The notes under the pieces: model-generated | Seen by the model: the letters and a program-made list of their open reading frames with translations, nothing else | What the model was told of the DNA's origin: nothing | Database searches by the model: none | Made by a program: the position numbers and the translations under genes | Part shown: one piece after another, positions 34,542 to 43,469 of the stretch | Numbering within the stretch: the stretch's first letter is position 1 | How the letters are laid out: the number at the start of each line of letters is the position of its first letter | Origin: Paraburkholderia eburnea | Lineage (GTDB): Bacteria > Pseudomonadota > Gammaproteobacteria > Burkholderiales > Burkholderiaceae | Length of the DNA: 64,000 nt | Direction: 5' to 3' | Assembly (NCBI RefSeq): GCF_002917095.1 | Contig: NZ_PQGA01000018.1 | Span: 61,241-125,240 of the forward strand

Positions 34542-34807
34542 GTCAGGTTCCTGTAATTGTTGTGGAGTCGAAGGTGTGGTGCGTCGATTGCAGCAGACTG
34601 CAATTCGTTGCGGACGCAATCGATCGCGACGTGATGATGTCGGATCGATATGACATGCCTATGCGAGGGCGATGGGAAAAACAGAGCAATGCTTCTACGG
34701 CGCGGGTGCGTGGAATGGTGAAAAGCTTCGCGTTCGTTTCTGCGCGATTGCGCTTTTCGAGGAACGGCGCGTCGAAACCTGCATGCGTTGCGCACGCATC
34801 GACGCTT

Positions 34808-35824
34808 TTATCGCGCCAGCTTCCTGCTCACCAGCGCCCGAAAATCCAGCGGCGTCATGTCGTAGGTGCGCCGGAACGCGCGCGTGAAATCGGATGCGCT
34901 TTTAAAGCCAAGCCCATATGCGATCTCGACGACCGCGAGGTGGGGATGCCGGATCAGATCGTCGGCCGCGCGGCGCAGCCTTTGGTGGCGGATATAGGCG
35001 TTCACGCCGCCCTCGTGCTGAAACAGGCGATAGAGCGTCGGGCGAGGGAATTCAAACGCGGCCAGCACGCTTTCGGGAGAGAGTTCGTCCTCGCTCAGGT
35101 GCGCCTGGATATAGCGGCGAATCTGCCCGAACGTCGCCGCCCGGGCTGCCGCGCGCGTGTCGCCGCTCAGACGGGCCTGCCGGCCGAACGCAGCGACCAG
35201 CAGCCTGCCCGCCGCGCGAATGGCGTCGTCGGCCTCGGAGGCCTGCATGTCGGCGATGGTCTTGCTGAGCGCCGCGACGTGCTCGACGATGAGCCGTTCC
35301 AGCGGCAACGAACCATCGAGCCAACGCCCGTGGATCGCCTCGGGATCGGGAAAAACTTCCTGCACCAACGCACCCGGCACGAAGAACGTGATGACCCTGC
35401 ATGCCTGTCGTTGCATGCGAAACGGCTGATTCATATCGAGCGCGAGGATGCGGGCGCAAGCCGCATTGGATTCGCGCGACGCGGCGCGTACGGCAATGTT
35501 GTCGACGCCGCCTTCCAGAAACACATGAAACACGAAATCGCGGACCCGGTCTGTCGAGATCCGGGCGAGCGAGCGATCGAGCACCATCAAGTCCGAGCGG
35601 CAATCGGTAAAGACCAGTTCGCCGACCTGAAAGCGGTCGATCGAAGCCTGAAACGGTGTTTCCAGAGCGGCTCGCGAAGGCAGCACGTCGACGATATGAC
35701 CCACCCGGTCGCGCCAGGCAAGCAGGCGGCGTAGCGGCGCTTGCGCCGCTACGCTGAAACGACTATGGGCGATGTCGCGCGCGGGCGAAGCGAGGACATC
35801 GAACGAGGGGACGCCGGAGTTCAT
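34808..35824 (-). CDS. AraC-family transcriptional regulator
   Basis: A 338-residue protein. The C-terminal 100 residues hold two HTHs: 'SPESVLAAFEFPRPTLYRLFQ' and 'VVEIAYGLGFKSASDFTRAFRRTYDMTPLDFR', the second being the AraC signature. The N-terminal part (about 50-170) is of the AraC-binding-like type found in the NitR/FeaR/OruR group. It lies 266 bp upstream of the phosphoesterase-peroxidase operon on the same strand and may control it. Confidence 0.9.
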   Translation of the reverse strand: MNSGVPSFDVLASPARDIAHSRFSVAAQAPLRRLLAWRDRVGHIVDVLPSRAALETPFQASIDRFQVGELVFTDCRSDLMVLDRSLARISTDRVRDFVFHVFLEGGVDNIAVRAASRESNAACARILALDMNQPFRMQRQACRVITFFVPGALVQEVFPDPEAIHGRWLDGSLPLERLIVEHVAALSKTIADMQASEADDAIRAAGRLLVAAFGRQARLSGDTRAAARAATFGQIRRYIQAHLSEDELSPESVLAAFEFPRPTLYRLFQHEGGVNAYIRHQRLRRAADDLIRHPHLAVVEIAYGLGFKSASDFTRAFRRTYDMTPLDFRALVSRKLAR

Positions 35825-35893
35825 GGGGAACGCGCTGTGTGGGAGTCGACGCCCTGAAAATGTAACCGAAATATCGCCTGCGGTGGTTTCAGC

Positions 35894-35934
35894 AAAAAAA
35901 GGAGCCGCCGCGAATTGCAGACGCTGACGGCTCC
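35894..35934 (-). terminator. intrinsic terminator of the acuI operon
   Basis: On the minus strand the stem GGAGCCG (35934-35928) pairs with CGGCTCC (35907-35901) and is followed by seven T residues (35900-35894). It sits 13 bp after the acuI stop. Confidence 0.85.
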
Positions 35935-35947
35935 GTTAAATGCGGGC

Positions 35948-36931
35948 TCATCGATTCACATCGACAACAACACGTCCACGCACGTGTCCATCCAGCAGAT
36001 CGTGCGCGGCGGGAATAGCGGCATCCAGGCCGATTTCCCGCGTGATGGTGTCGAGCGCGCCCAGGTCGAGCGTGTCGGCCAGCGCCTGCCAGGCGTGCTG
36101 ACGCTCAGCGAAAGAACGCGTGACGCTGTTGATGCCCAGCAGGCTGACGCCGCGCAGAATGAACGGCGCGACCGTGGCCGGAAAATCCATGCCTTGGGCG
36201 AGGCCGCAGGCCGCCACCGCGCCGTCCGCGCGCAGGCTCGCGCAGACGTTGGCGAGCGTATGACCGCCCACCGAGTCGATGGCTGCCGCCCAGCGCTCCT
36301 TCTGCAACGGCTTGCCGGGCGAGCCGAGCGTGGCGCGGTCGATGACCTCGGCCGCGCCCAGTTGTTGCAGCCACGCGGATTCCTGCAGCTTGCCCGTCGA
36401 CGCCACCACGCGATAGCCGCGCCGCGCGAGCAGCGCGATCGCGAGGCTCCCCACGCCGCCGCTTGCGCCTGTCACCAGCACGTCGCCGTGACTGGCGCCG
36501 ATGCCGTGCCGCTCCAGTGCGAGAATGCAGAGCATCGCCGTATAGCCCGCGGTGCCGACGGCCATCGTTTGCCGCGCCGTGAGTCCCTTGGGCAACGGGA
36601 TCAGCCAGTCGCCGCGCACGCGCGCCTTTTGCGCGAGACCGCCCCAGTGCTGTTCGCCCACGCCCCAGCCGTTGAGCACGACCGCATCGCCCGCGGCATA
36701 GCGCGAGTCCGCGCTATGCGCGACCGTGCCCGCGAAATCGATGCCCGGCACCATCGGAAAGCTACGCACGACCGGGCCTTTGCCAGTGATGGCGAGCCCG
36801 TCCTTGTAGTTCAGCGTGCTGTACTGCACGTCGACGAGCACGTCGCCGTCGGGCAGGCGTGCTTCGTCGATGTCGCTCACACGCACCGAATATGTTTCGG
36901 ATTCCTTCTCAATTAGAATGCCTTTAAACAT
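35948..36931 (-). CDS. acuI: acrylyl-CoA reductase AcuI/YhdH family (MDR oxidoreductase)
   Basis: A 327-residue medium-chain reductase without zinc ligands. It begins MFKGILIEK, has 'STLNYKDGLAITGKGPVVR' near 40-60, the NADPH Rossmann motif 'TGASGGVGSLAIALL' near 152-166, and 'GVSLLGINSV' near 265-275. These are signatures of AcuI, which reduces acryloyl-CoA to propionyl-CoA in DMSP and 3-hydroxypropionate breakdown. It lies 34 bp after a TetR regulator on the same strand, matching the acuR-acuI arrangement in other bacteria. Confidence 0.93.
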   Translation of the reverse strand: MFKGILIEKESETYSVRVSDIDEARLPDGDVLVDVQYSTLNYKDGLAITGKGPVVRSFPMVPGIDFAGTVAHSADSRYAAGDAVVLNGWGVGEQHWGGLAQKARVRGDWLIPLPKGLTARQTMAVGTAGYTAMLCILALERHGIGASHGDVLVTGASGGVGSLAIALLARRGYRVVASTGKLQESAWLQQLGAAEVIDRATLGSPGKPLQKERWAAAIDSVGGHTLANVCASLRADGAVAACGLAQGMDFPATVAPFILRGVSLLGINSVTRSFAERQHAWQALADTLDLGALDTITREIGLDAAIPAAHDLLDGHVRGRVVVDVNR

Positions 36932-36965
36932 GATGTGTGTCTCGCTGTGGATGTTTGTGGCCGAT

Positions 36966-37616
36966 CTATTGCGCCGAAGGCGTATGGCCGAGCCCGGCAA
37001 TGAAACCGTCGAAAAACGTCTGCAATGGCGCACCGTCGCGCACGACGCGCGCGCGCAGCACCGCGCCTTCCCAGCCGATCCAGAAGAACGCGGCCAGCGC
37101 GTCGAGATCGGCGTTTTTTGCCACGCGGCCCTCGCGCTGCGCGTCGGCAAGACAGGCGCGCACGCGCGTCTGCCAGCCCTGCAGCGCAGCTTCCAGGCGT
37201 AGGCGGTAATCCTCGGGCAGGATGCCCACCTCCAGCCCCAGATTGCCGACCAGGCAGCCACGCGTGTAGTCGTAGCGCGCCATGCCGGTTTTGGCGTTGT
37301 CGACGAAGGCGGCGAGGCGCTCCAGCGCGAGCTGCGTGTCGTCGGTCAGCCAGCGGTCGAGCATCGCGCAGAAATAGGCGTCGTAGGCGTCCATCAGCGC
37401 GTGGCCGAAGGCTTCCTTGCTGTCGAAGTAGTGATAGAACGAGCCCTTGGGAATGCCGGCGAGCTTGAGCACGGTATCGAGGCCCGTAGCGGCGAAACCC
37501 TGGCTCGTCAGCAGTTCCAGGCCCGCGCGGATCAACGTGTCGCGCGTATCGCCGTGCGCGCGCGGATCCTTGGGCGGGCGGCCGCGACGCGGCTTTGGGG
37601 TGGGAGATGTATCCAT
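36966..37616 (-). CDS. TetR-family regulator, AcuR-like
   Basis: A 216-residue regulator. The basic N-terminus PRRGRPP leads into the TetR HTH ('GFAATGLDTVLKLAGIPKGSFYHYF', about 40-65). The C-terminal ligand domain contains 'YTRGCLVGNLGLEVG', typical of AcuR/NemR-type repressors that sense acrylate or other electrophiles. An imperfect inverted repeat 10 bp before the start is a likely operator. It is the first gene of the acuR-acuI unit. Confidence 0.9.
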   Translation of the reverse strand: MDTSPTPKPRRGRPPKDPRAHGDTRDTLIRAGLELLTSQGFAATGLDTVLKLAGIPKGSFYHYFDSKEAFGHALMDAYDAYFCAMLDRWLTDDTQLALERLAAFVDNAKTGMARYDYTRGCLVGNLGLEVGILPEDYRLRLEAALQGWQTRVRACLADAQREGRVAKNADLDALAAFFWIGWEGAVLRARVVRDGAPLQTFFDGFIAGLGHTPSAQ

Positions 37617-37625
37617 ACCGTGATA

Positions 37626-37643
37626 TTAGACCGATCGTCTCAG
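37626..37643. promoter_or_regulatory. probable TetR (AcuR-like) operator
   Basis: TTAGACCGATCGTCTCAG contains the half-sites TAGAC and GTCTC around CGATC, close to the palindromic operators of this TetR subgroup. It overlaps the expected promoter of the TetR-acuI operon, consistent with autorepression. Confidence 0.6.
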
Positions 37644-37797
37644 AAATTCAACAACCTTGTTTACGCGGCGTGAAAATGGGGAGGCTGGGATACATTTTGT
37701 GCCTGCGGTACAAACAACTCCCAGGCAGTCCATATTGTTTTTCGTAAAACTGGTTTCGATGCCGGATTGATCGAGGTAGGCGCGAGCAGACATGTGA

Positions 37798-38007
37798 TCG
37801 CGGTCGGCGGACCAGCAGCTTGATGGACCGCGTTATCTGGCGGGCGATAGGTTCACGCTCGCCAATGCGTATTTGTTTGCGCTGACTGGATGGGGAAAGG
37901 CGGGGAGGATGAAGTCGGTCTACAACGCCGATATCGATTTGAACAGCTTTGGGAATTTTCGGCAGCGGTATGAACGCGTACGGGCGAGGCCGTGCGTTCG
38001 AGCGGCA
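37798..38007 (+). pseudogene. glutathione S-transferase C-terminal remnant
   Basis: The frame reads LDGPRYLAGDRFTLANAYLF, then a long insertion-free stretch ending YERVRARPCVRAA, which is the C-terminal helical domain of a GST. The N-terminal thioredoxin domain is missing, an in-frame TGA precedes 37798, and no start codon or ribosome site fits. The frame then runs on into unrelated sequence. It is a decayed gene between the TetR and the GT39 genes. Confidence 0.65.
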
Positions 38008-38042
38008 CCGTGCGGGCCATGCCGCACGGCTTGCCATGCAGA

Positions 38043-39560
38043 TCAACCCTGCGGCGCCACCACAAAAAACACATACTCACGCGCCGCCAGTTCACGGCCC
38101 CAGGCGTGCTTGTGCACGCTCACCGGCTCGGGCTCCTCGCCGCTGATCCAGCGCGCCTGCACGATGCAATGCACGTCGCCCATACGGCAGACGAACAGCG
38201 CGCCGCGCTGGTCCAGTCCTGCGAGATGCAGCCAGGGCGTCGTTTGCGGCTCGCCCATATTCCAGTACTGCGTCTGCCCGCGGCTATAGAACGCCACGGA
38301 CTGCGCCTCGTGCGGCGACCCCGCCACGGCAGGGACATCGTGGCCAAAGCGCTGATTCCACATGCCTTGAGCCGCGGCGGCGAGTTCGGCGCGTGGCTCG
38401 GCGGCGTCGTCGCTGTTGCGGCGCGCACCCAGGTAGCCGATCGTCGCCGTCACTGCGAGCACGATGAGCCAGTAGCCGCCCAGCACGCGCAGCGCGCGTG
38501 CGGGAACGAGCGCGATTCCCGCGCGGTCCAGCACGGCGAGCCAGAGCGGCGCGATGGCGAACCATTGCGCCATGCCCCAGACCGATGCCATCTGCGTGCG
38601 CGCGGCGCAGGCGATCAGGCCGACGGCGAACAGCGGGCCGAGCGTGAGCCACCAGAGATCCGGGTTGAGCGAGGGCTTGACCAGACTCGCGGCCATCAGC
38701 CTGGCCGCTTCGCCGCGGCGCTCGCGCACCATCAGCAGCATGGCGGCAAAGCTCAGCGCGAGGTAACCGATCTGCGCCAACGTGTAGATGCCGAAGCGCC
38801 CCAGCGCCGCGCCGATCGATCCGCCCGTGCGTTTGTCGGCGTAGGCGAAAGTCGGGAAATGATTGACCACGAGCCAGTGCACATGCGGCGCGAGCGCGGC
38901 CGCGAAAGCCAGCGCGACGAGCAGCGTGCGGCGCTCGATGAGGCGCGCGCGCCAGGCCGGGCGCGCAAGCGTCGCGAAGACCAGCGCGGCCAGCAGCACC
39001 ACCGAGAAATATTTGCCCAGCACGGCAGCCGCCGCGAATACGCCCAGCGCGAGCGCGGCGCGCGCTTCGCGCGTCTGCATGTAGCGCACGAAGAAGTACG
39101 CCGTCCACGGCCAGACCGATAGCAGCACCGAATTCGCGTTGAACTTGATCGCGAGGTTGGAGTAGAGCGGCGAAATCGCCATCGCGACGCCCGCGAGCAG
39201 TGCAAGCCGGCGAGGCACGAAGCGCCCGGCCAGTGCGACGATGCCGAACAGTCCCGCCATCGCGTTGAGTGACGACAGCGCGAAATACGCGATATCCGTA
39301 TGCGGAAACACGCGGAACCAGCCAGCCGTGATCCATGCGAAGAGCGGCGGATGCTTGGCATAACCGGCCTGCCATTCGATGCCCCAGACGTAGTTCTCGA
39401 CCATGTCGCCCGGCGTGTCGAGATTGCTGCGCGAGAGCCAGGCCGCAAGCGTCCAGACGAGCGCGTGCAGCGGCAGCAGCCAGAACAGCTTGCCGGTCTC
39501 GTTCGATTCGCGCATGCGCGCGGCCGCGATTGGCGGCTGGAGTGTGGTGGTGTGTGACAT
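38043..39560 (-). CDS. glycosyltransferase family 39 (ArnT-like) membrane protein
   Basis: A 505-residue protein with about 12 spans. The first periplasmic loop carries 'LDTPGDMVENYVWGIEWQAGYAKHPPLFAW' with the acidic residues and the KHPP motif typical of GT39/83 undecaprenyl-phosphate-sugar transferases. The last 110 residues are a soluble periplasmic domain. These enzymes add sugars such as 4-amino-4-deoxyarabinose to surface glycolipids. A GtrA-type flippase is encoded 53 bp upstream, a common pairing. Confidence 0.92.
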   Translation of the reverse strand: MSHTTTLQPPIAAARMRESNETGKLFWLLPLHALVWTLAAWLSRSNLDTPGDMVENYVWGIEWQAGYAKHPPLFAWITAGWFRVFPHTDIAYFALSSLNAMAGLFGIVALAGRFVPRRLALLAGVAMAISPLYSNLAIKFNANSVLLSVWPWTAYFFVRYMQTREARAALALGVFAAAAVLGKYFSVVLLAALVFATLARPAWRARLIERRTLLVALAFAAALAPHVHWLVVNHFPTFAYADKRTGGSIGAALGRFGIYTLAQIGYLALSFAAMLLMVRERRGEAARLMAASLVKPSLNPDLWWLTLGPLFAVGLIACAARTQMASVWGMAQWFAIAPLWLAVLDRAGIALVPARALRVLGGYWLIVLAVTATIGYLGARRNSDDAAEPRAELAAAAQGMWNQRFGHDVPAVAGSPHEAQSVAFYSRGQTQYWNMGEPQTTPWLHLAGLDQRGALFVCRMGDVHCIVQARWISGEEPEPVSVHKHAWGRELAAREYVFFVVAPQG

Positions 39561-39613
39561 GGGTGATGCGGTCCGCTAAAAAATAGGCCGGAAGTGTGCC
39601 AAATCCCTGGCGC

Positions 39614-40006
39614 TCAGGCGCGGCGGGTCTGGAAGGTCCAGAGCGAATTCGCGCTGTAGGTCAGGATCAGCACACAGGCCGTGGTGATGCATTGGGCCAG
39701 CAGCCAGCCGGTCGCGAAGCGGTGGATCAGCCCATACATGAGCGCGCTGTTGAGCGCGACGCCCACCGCCGCGACGGCGAAAAAGCGCGGTGCGGCTTCG
39801 CGGTGCGAGCGTGTGGCGCGGAAGGTCAGGCGGTAGTTCAGGACGTAATTGACGATGGCCCCGGCGACTGCGCCTGTCGCCGATGCCGCCACCGCGCCGC
39901 ACGCGTGCACCAGCACGAGCGCGCTGAGCACGCCGTACTGCACGGCGGTCCCGGCTGCACCGACGCAGGCATAACCGGCAAAACGCCGGATCTGGGCCAG
40001 CTTCAT
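39614..40006 (-). CDS. GtrA family membrane protein
   Basis: A 130-residue four-span membrane protein. 'FAGYACVGAAGTAVQYGVLSALV' is helix 1 and 'NYVLNYRLTFRA' is the signature loop of GtrA proteins, which help flip undecaprenyl-phosphate-linked sugars. The start at 40006 was chosen by family length; no strong ribosome binding site is visible, so an upstream alternative is possible. It works with the GT39 enzyme encoded next. Confidence 0.88.
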   Translation of the reverse strand: MKLAQIRRFAGYACVGAAGTAVQYGVLSALVLVHACGAVAASATGAVAGAIVNYVLNYRLTFRATRSHREAAPRFFAVAAVGVALNSALMYGLIHRFATGWLLAQCITTACVLILTYSANSLWTFQTRRA

Positions 40007-40290
40007 GCGCCGCGCCGTAGGAGCGGGCCGCTCATCGGGACCGCTGCGGTGTTGTTTTGAAGCTGCACGGCGAGCGACAGCCGCAAACGTGCAAGGGGAT
40101 CGTGGTTCACTTTTTTCTCGGGCAGGGTCGGACGCCCTTTTTCTGGCCATCCGGCGCGGCGGCGCGCTGGACGGCAACCTTATGTGGCACCCATATGTCG
40201 GCTGGTTTGCCGCAATCTTTAGATCAAGCGCCGGAATTCTACCCTGGGGTGCTCCCGATTACGTTCGCTTCATCGAATGAAAAAACGCTT

Positions 40291-42222
40291 TCACGGCATC
40301 CATCGATGCACGACCACGCTTGTGCCGTTGTAATTGTCCTTGGTGATCACGTACTCGCCGTTGGAGCGCAGATACACGCGCAGCCCGTACATCGAATCGA
40401 CATCGTTGCCCACGTCCACGTTGCCGGGATTCGCGTTGGTGAGCGTGGTGACGAGTTGGCCCGTTGTAAGGTTGTAGATGTCGATATTGGGCACCGTATG
40501 CACGTAGCCGACGAAAAGATAGTTACCGGCCGCGGCGATCGACTTCGGGTTCGGACTGGTGAGCGTGATGACCGGGCCGGGTTTGCTGATGTTGCCCGCG
40601 GCCCAGCCGTGATAGACCTGGATCGTGCCGTTCATGGCGGTCCAGTCCCAGTTGCCGGCCAGGCCTTGCGCGAGAATCATCGTATCGCTTTCCGGCTGAT
40701 AGACGATGCGCGCGGTGGGCCGCACGCTCTCGGGCGTCGAGATCGTCGAAGCCGCGCCCCACGACGGCTTGCCGGTGCCGTCGAAACCGTTGAACGGGTA
40801 GTGATAGATGTGGTTGGTGCGGTCGAGTCCGGCCCAGATATCGCCACGGCTGTCGAGGCAGAAGCCGCCCGTCACCTGCAAGGTCGTGTTGAATGCGGAG
40901 CCGGGCAGCGAGGCGTCGGGAATGGCGATATAGCCGCTCGCCGTATTGAAGTGATAGAGGTAGAAAATGCCGGGATTCTGGCCGGACGCGACCAGAATGC
41001 GGTTGCCGCCCACCGTGACGAGCTGGCCGAAGTGCTCGTCGCGCTGCGTGTCGTTCATGTTCAGGCGCGGGTCGTTCGGGTAAGTGAACGGGTCGACCGT
41101 ATTGGCGACGAAGGTGCCGCCCGCCGTGCCCGTGAAGATGTCCGTGCCGCTGTAGAAAAGGGTGGAATCGGTGAGCGGATCGGGCGCGGCCACGCCTTCG
41201 AAGTTGAGCGCCTGCAGTTTGTAGAGCAGCGTGCCGGCGGCGCTGTAAGCGTGGATATCGGTGCCGCCGTTGCGGCCCAGATCCCAGCCGCCGCCCCACG
41301 GATTGTTGAGCACATAGAGATTGCCCGCGCTGTCCTTGCCGATGCCGGTGATGCGCGTGAAGCGCTTGTCGCCCACCTGGCCCTTGATGCCGCTCGTGGT
41401 GTCCAGGTAGCCGCCCGTCACGCCGAAGGTGCCGGTGAACGTCGGCGTGCCTGCGAGGCTATAGAGCTTGATGTTCATGTCCGGCCCTTCGTCGCCCACC
41501 ATCAGCAGGCCGGTGGACGCATCGAAGTAAAGCGCCGAGGGCTGCGCGCCCGCCGCCATCTGGATCGTCTGCAAGGGCGCGCCCGCCGCGCTGAATTCGT
41601 TGATCGTGCCCGTGCTCTTTTGCGCCACCCAGAGATTGCCCGCGCTGTCGAGCGCGAGCGCGCCGGGGCTTTTAAGCGCGATGTCGCGTTGCCAGACGCC
41701 GTCGGTGGTGAACACGCGTACGCGGTTGCCGAAGAAGTCACTCGCATAGAGCAGATTGCCGGCGGTGGCGAGGCCCGTGATGGCGTCGGCGCGGCTCACC
41801 TTGTTCCAGACGCTCACGTTGATGGTGAAGTCGCGCGTGCCGTCCGCGCGCCGGTAGCGCCCGACCGTGCCGCTGCCGTACGAGGTGCCCGATTGCAGCG
41901 CGGCGAAAATCGAGGTGGCGTTGCCGGTGATCGCGCCGCCCTGGAACTCGTCGTGAAGGCCGATCGAACCCAGGCTCTTGCCGTTCTGATAAATGGCGAC
42001 GCCGCCTTCGTTCTCGTCCCAGAACGAGGCCGTATAGATGACGCCATCGGGCGAGACCCACATCGAGCGCGCGCCGTTGCCGACATGCGCGGCGAGCGTG
42101 CCATAGGTGTTGGCGAGCCAGTCGGTGGTGTACTGCTGTGCCGACGCGGCGGGCGCGAAGCAAGCGAGGGCTGCGGCGGACAGCAGCGTGAGCGGGAGGG
42201 CGCGCGTGCGCTTCGTGAACAT
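40291..42222 (-). CDS. secreted NHL-repeat/beta-propeller protein
   Basis: A 643-residue protein with a Sec signal peptide (about residues 1-28, ending AAASAQ). The mature part is made of repeated blocks such as 'GNLWVAQKSTGTINEFS', 'GNLYVLNNPWGGG' and 'GDIWAGLDRTNHIYHYP', which form NHL or SMP-30-like beta-propeller blades. AGGAG precedes the ATG. It has no catalytic motif that I can identify and is likely an extracytoplasmic binding or hydrolase-like protein. A 12-bp LacI-type palindrome lies 125 bp upstream. Confidence 0.88.
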   Translation of the reverse strand: MFTKRTRALPLTLLSAAALACFAPAASAQQYTTDWLANTYGTLAAHVGNGARSMWVSPDGVIYTASFWDENEGGVAIYQNGKSLGSIGLHDEFQGGAITGNATSIFAALQSGTSYGSGTVGRYRRADGTRDFTINVSVWNKVSRADAITGLATAGNLLYASDFFGNRVRVFTTDGVWQRDIALKSPGALALDSAGNLWVAQKSTGTINEFSAAGAPLQTIQMAAGAQPSALYFDASTGLLMVGDEGPDMNIKLYSLAGTPTFTGTFGVTGGYLDTTSGIKGQVGDKRFTRITGIGKDSAGNLYVLNNPWGGGWDLGRNGGTDIHAYSAAGTLLYKLQALNFEGVAAPDPLTDSTLFYSGTDIFTGTAGGTFVANTVDPFTYPNDPRLNMNDTQRDEHFGQLVTVGGNRILVASGQNPGIFYLYHFNTASGYIAIPDASLPGSAFNTTLQVTGGFCLDSRGDIWAGLDRTNHIYHYPFNGFDGTGKPSWGAASTISTPESVRPTARIVYQPESDTMILAQGLAGNWDWTAMNGTIQVYHGWAAGNISKPGPVITLTSPNPKSIAAAGNYLFVGYVHTVPNIDIYNLTTGQLVTTLTNANPGNVDVGNDVDSMYGLRVYLRSNGEYVITKDNYNGTSVVVHRWMP

Positions 42223-42823
42223 GGGACAAAACTCCTGATGCACTCGTGCAGAGAGGCGATGAGGCTGGTTGAAAGGATAAAAACCGTCGTGCGACGCGTT
42301 GTGCGGCCCGTGCGCGCGCAATCGCCATGCCACCATGCCATGCGAATGCAAACGTTTGCGCTGCAAGAAATGCGAAATAAATCGATATGCGCGGCCATGC
42401 GGCTTCGTTCATGCGCGGTGGATCGAAATATTTTGTTTGCTCTGTCTGGGGATGGCGGCGTTTGACGGGTTTGCGCCCGCGTCGTGGAATTATTCGTCAA
42501 CGCAACGCTCGTTTTTTGTGCGGCTTCTTGCGCGCTTGCGCCTGTCACCCGGATGTCATCGAACGGTGCAAATTGACAAGCATGACTAACGAATGAAAGC
42601 GTGCTGATTTTGTGGTTTCACACGGCTGTCGTATGCTGTTCAGCACGATGGCGGCCGGGCAGCGTATATTCGCCAGTTGCGCCGGCGTGCGACGGCCAGC
42701 GAACGGGCGGCGGTGCTCACGAAACCGCACCCTTCACCCGTTCCGATGCACAATGCCTTCTTTGCTTGCTTTAGCGACGTCCGGCCATAGCTATGGAGCC
42801 TATGTCTGGAAACCAGGGACAGC
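42223..42823. other. 601-bp divergent region without a gene
   Basis: Upstream regions of the beta-propeller gene (leftward) and of the small hypothetical gene (rightward). Open frames here have no family similarity. It contains the palindrome listed at 42348-42359 and an AT-rich tract around 42370-42610. Confidence 0.55.
42348..42359. promoter_or_regulatory. 12-bp palindrome, LacI/PurR-type operator candidate
   Basis: GCAAACGTTTGC is a perfect palindrome and matches the core of operators used by LacI/GalR-family regulators (the PurR box has the same centre). It is 125 bp upstream of the beta-propeller gene. No LacI-family gene is in the window. Confidence 0.6.
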
Positions 42824-43171
42824 ATGCCAGTGAAAACGGAATTCATCGAAGCGAGCAGTGCCCGCCCGGAATTGCTCTGTTATCTCGTGGCGATCGCCGC
42901 GTCGTCTTACGCGCTCACGCAGGAATGGCGCATCGATCATGTCGTGTCGTGCTGCCGCGAGTGGCTGCACAAGGCCGATGCGACGATGCACTGGCTCGAT
43001 CGCGTGCGTCTGGGCCAGCTCGCGCTGAAGATTGCGAGTCGCGACCTGCTGGGCGCGGGGATCGCCGTGCGCCTGTCGAGTGTCTCGGCCCTCTTTACCA
43101 GTGAAATGGAACTCAATGAGGCATCGACGATGGTTCAGCGGATGATGTCACTGTGCCAGGAAGCGCTGTAA
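42824..43171 (+). CDS. hypothetical protein
   Basis: A 115-residue, probably helical soluble protein with normal composition. It starts MPVKTEFIEASSARPELL and has three Cys. AGGGACAGC precedes the ATG. Its 3' end overlaps the convergent DUF971 gene by 59 bp. No family was recognised; a chance frame is less likely given its composition. Confidence 0.55.
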   Translation: MPVKTEFIEASSARPELLCYLVAIAASSYALTQEWRIDHVVSCCREWLHKADATMHWLDRVRLGQLALKIASRDLLGAGIAVRLSSVSALFTSEMELNEASTMVQRMMSLCQEAL

Positions 43172-43469
43172 GCCTTGCCCGATCAGCGGGCGGCGTGAAA
43201 TTCTCGAGCCAGTTCCACGGGTAAATGCCCCGGTCGTGGCCATCGCTGAAAACGAGTTGCACGCCGTAGCCCATAGGCGCAATGCCGGTGAGCGTGAGAT
43301 CCAAAGGGATCGATCCGGCCAGATCCATGCCACGCAGGCGCGCACCGCGACAGGGCCCGCAGGGACAAGCGGCCCGCAACGCGGTTGCAGACAGGCGCTG
43401 CCAGCCGCCGTCGGGCCAAATCAGCACGAGTGCCGCGCCTTCGGCGCGCAATTCCACGGGAACGTTCAC
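43113..43469 (-). CDS. DUF971 (GBBH-like N-terminal) domain protein
   Basis: A 118-residue protein whose first 90 residues form the DUF971/gamma-butyrobetaine-hydroxylase N-terminal-like fold: 'LVLIWPDGGWQRLSATALRAACPCGPCRG' and 'GYGVQLVFSDGHDRGIYPWNWL'. CPCGPC gives three Cys that may bind iron or zinc; such domains occur in Fe-S cluster related proteins. It overlaps the HEAT-repeat gene by 4 bp and closes the GntR-flavoprotein operon. Confidence 0.88.
   Translation of the reverse strand: MNVPVELRAEGAALVLIWPDGGWQRLSATALRAACPCGPCRGARLRGMDLAGSIPLDLTLTGIAPMGYGVQLVFSDGHDRGIYPWNWLENFTPPADRARLTALPGTVTSSAEPSSMPH

Noticed and set aside
40057..42465. 802-codon open frame on the plus strand over the beta-propeller gene
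   Set aside because: Composition is Ala/Arg/Val repeats without domain; the opposite strand has a signal peptide and clear NHL blades.
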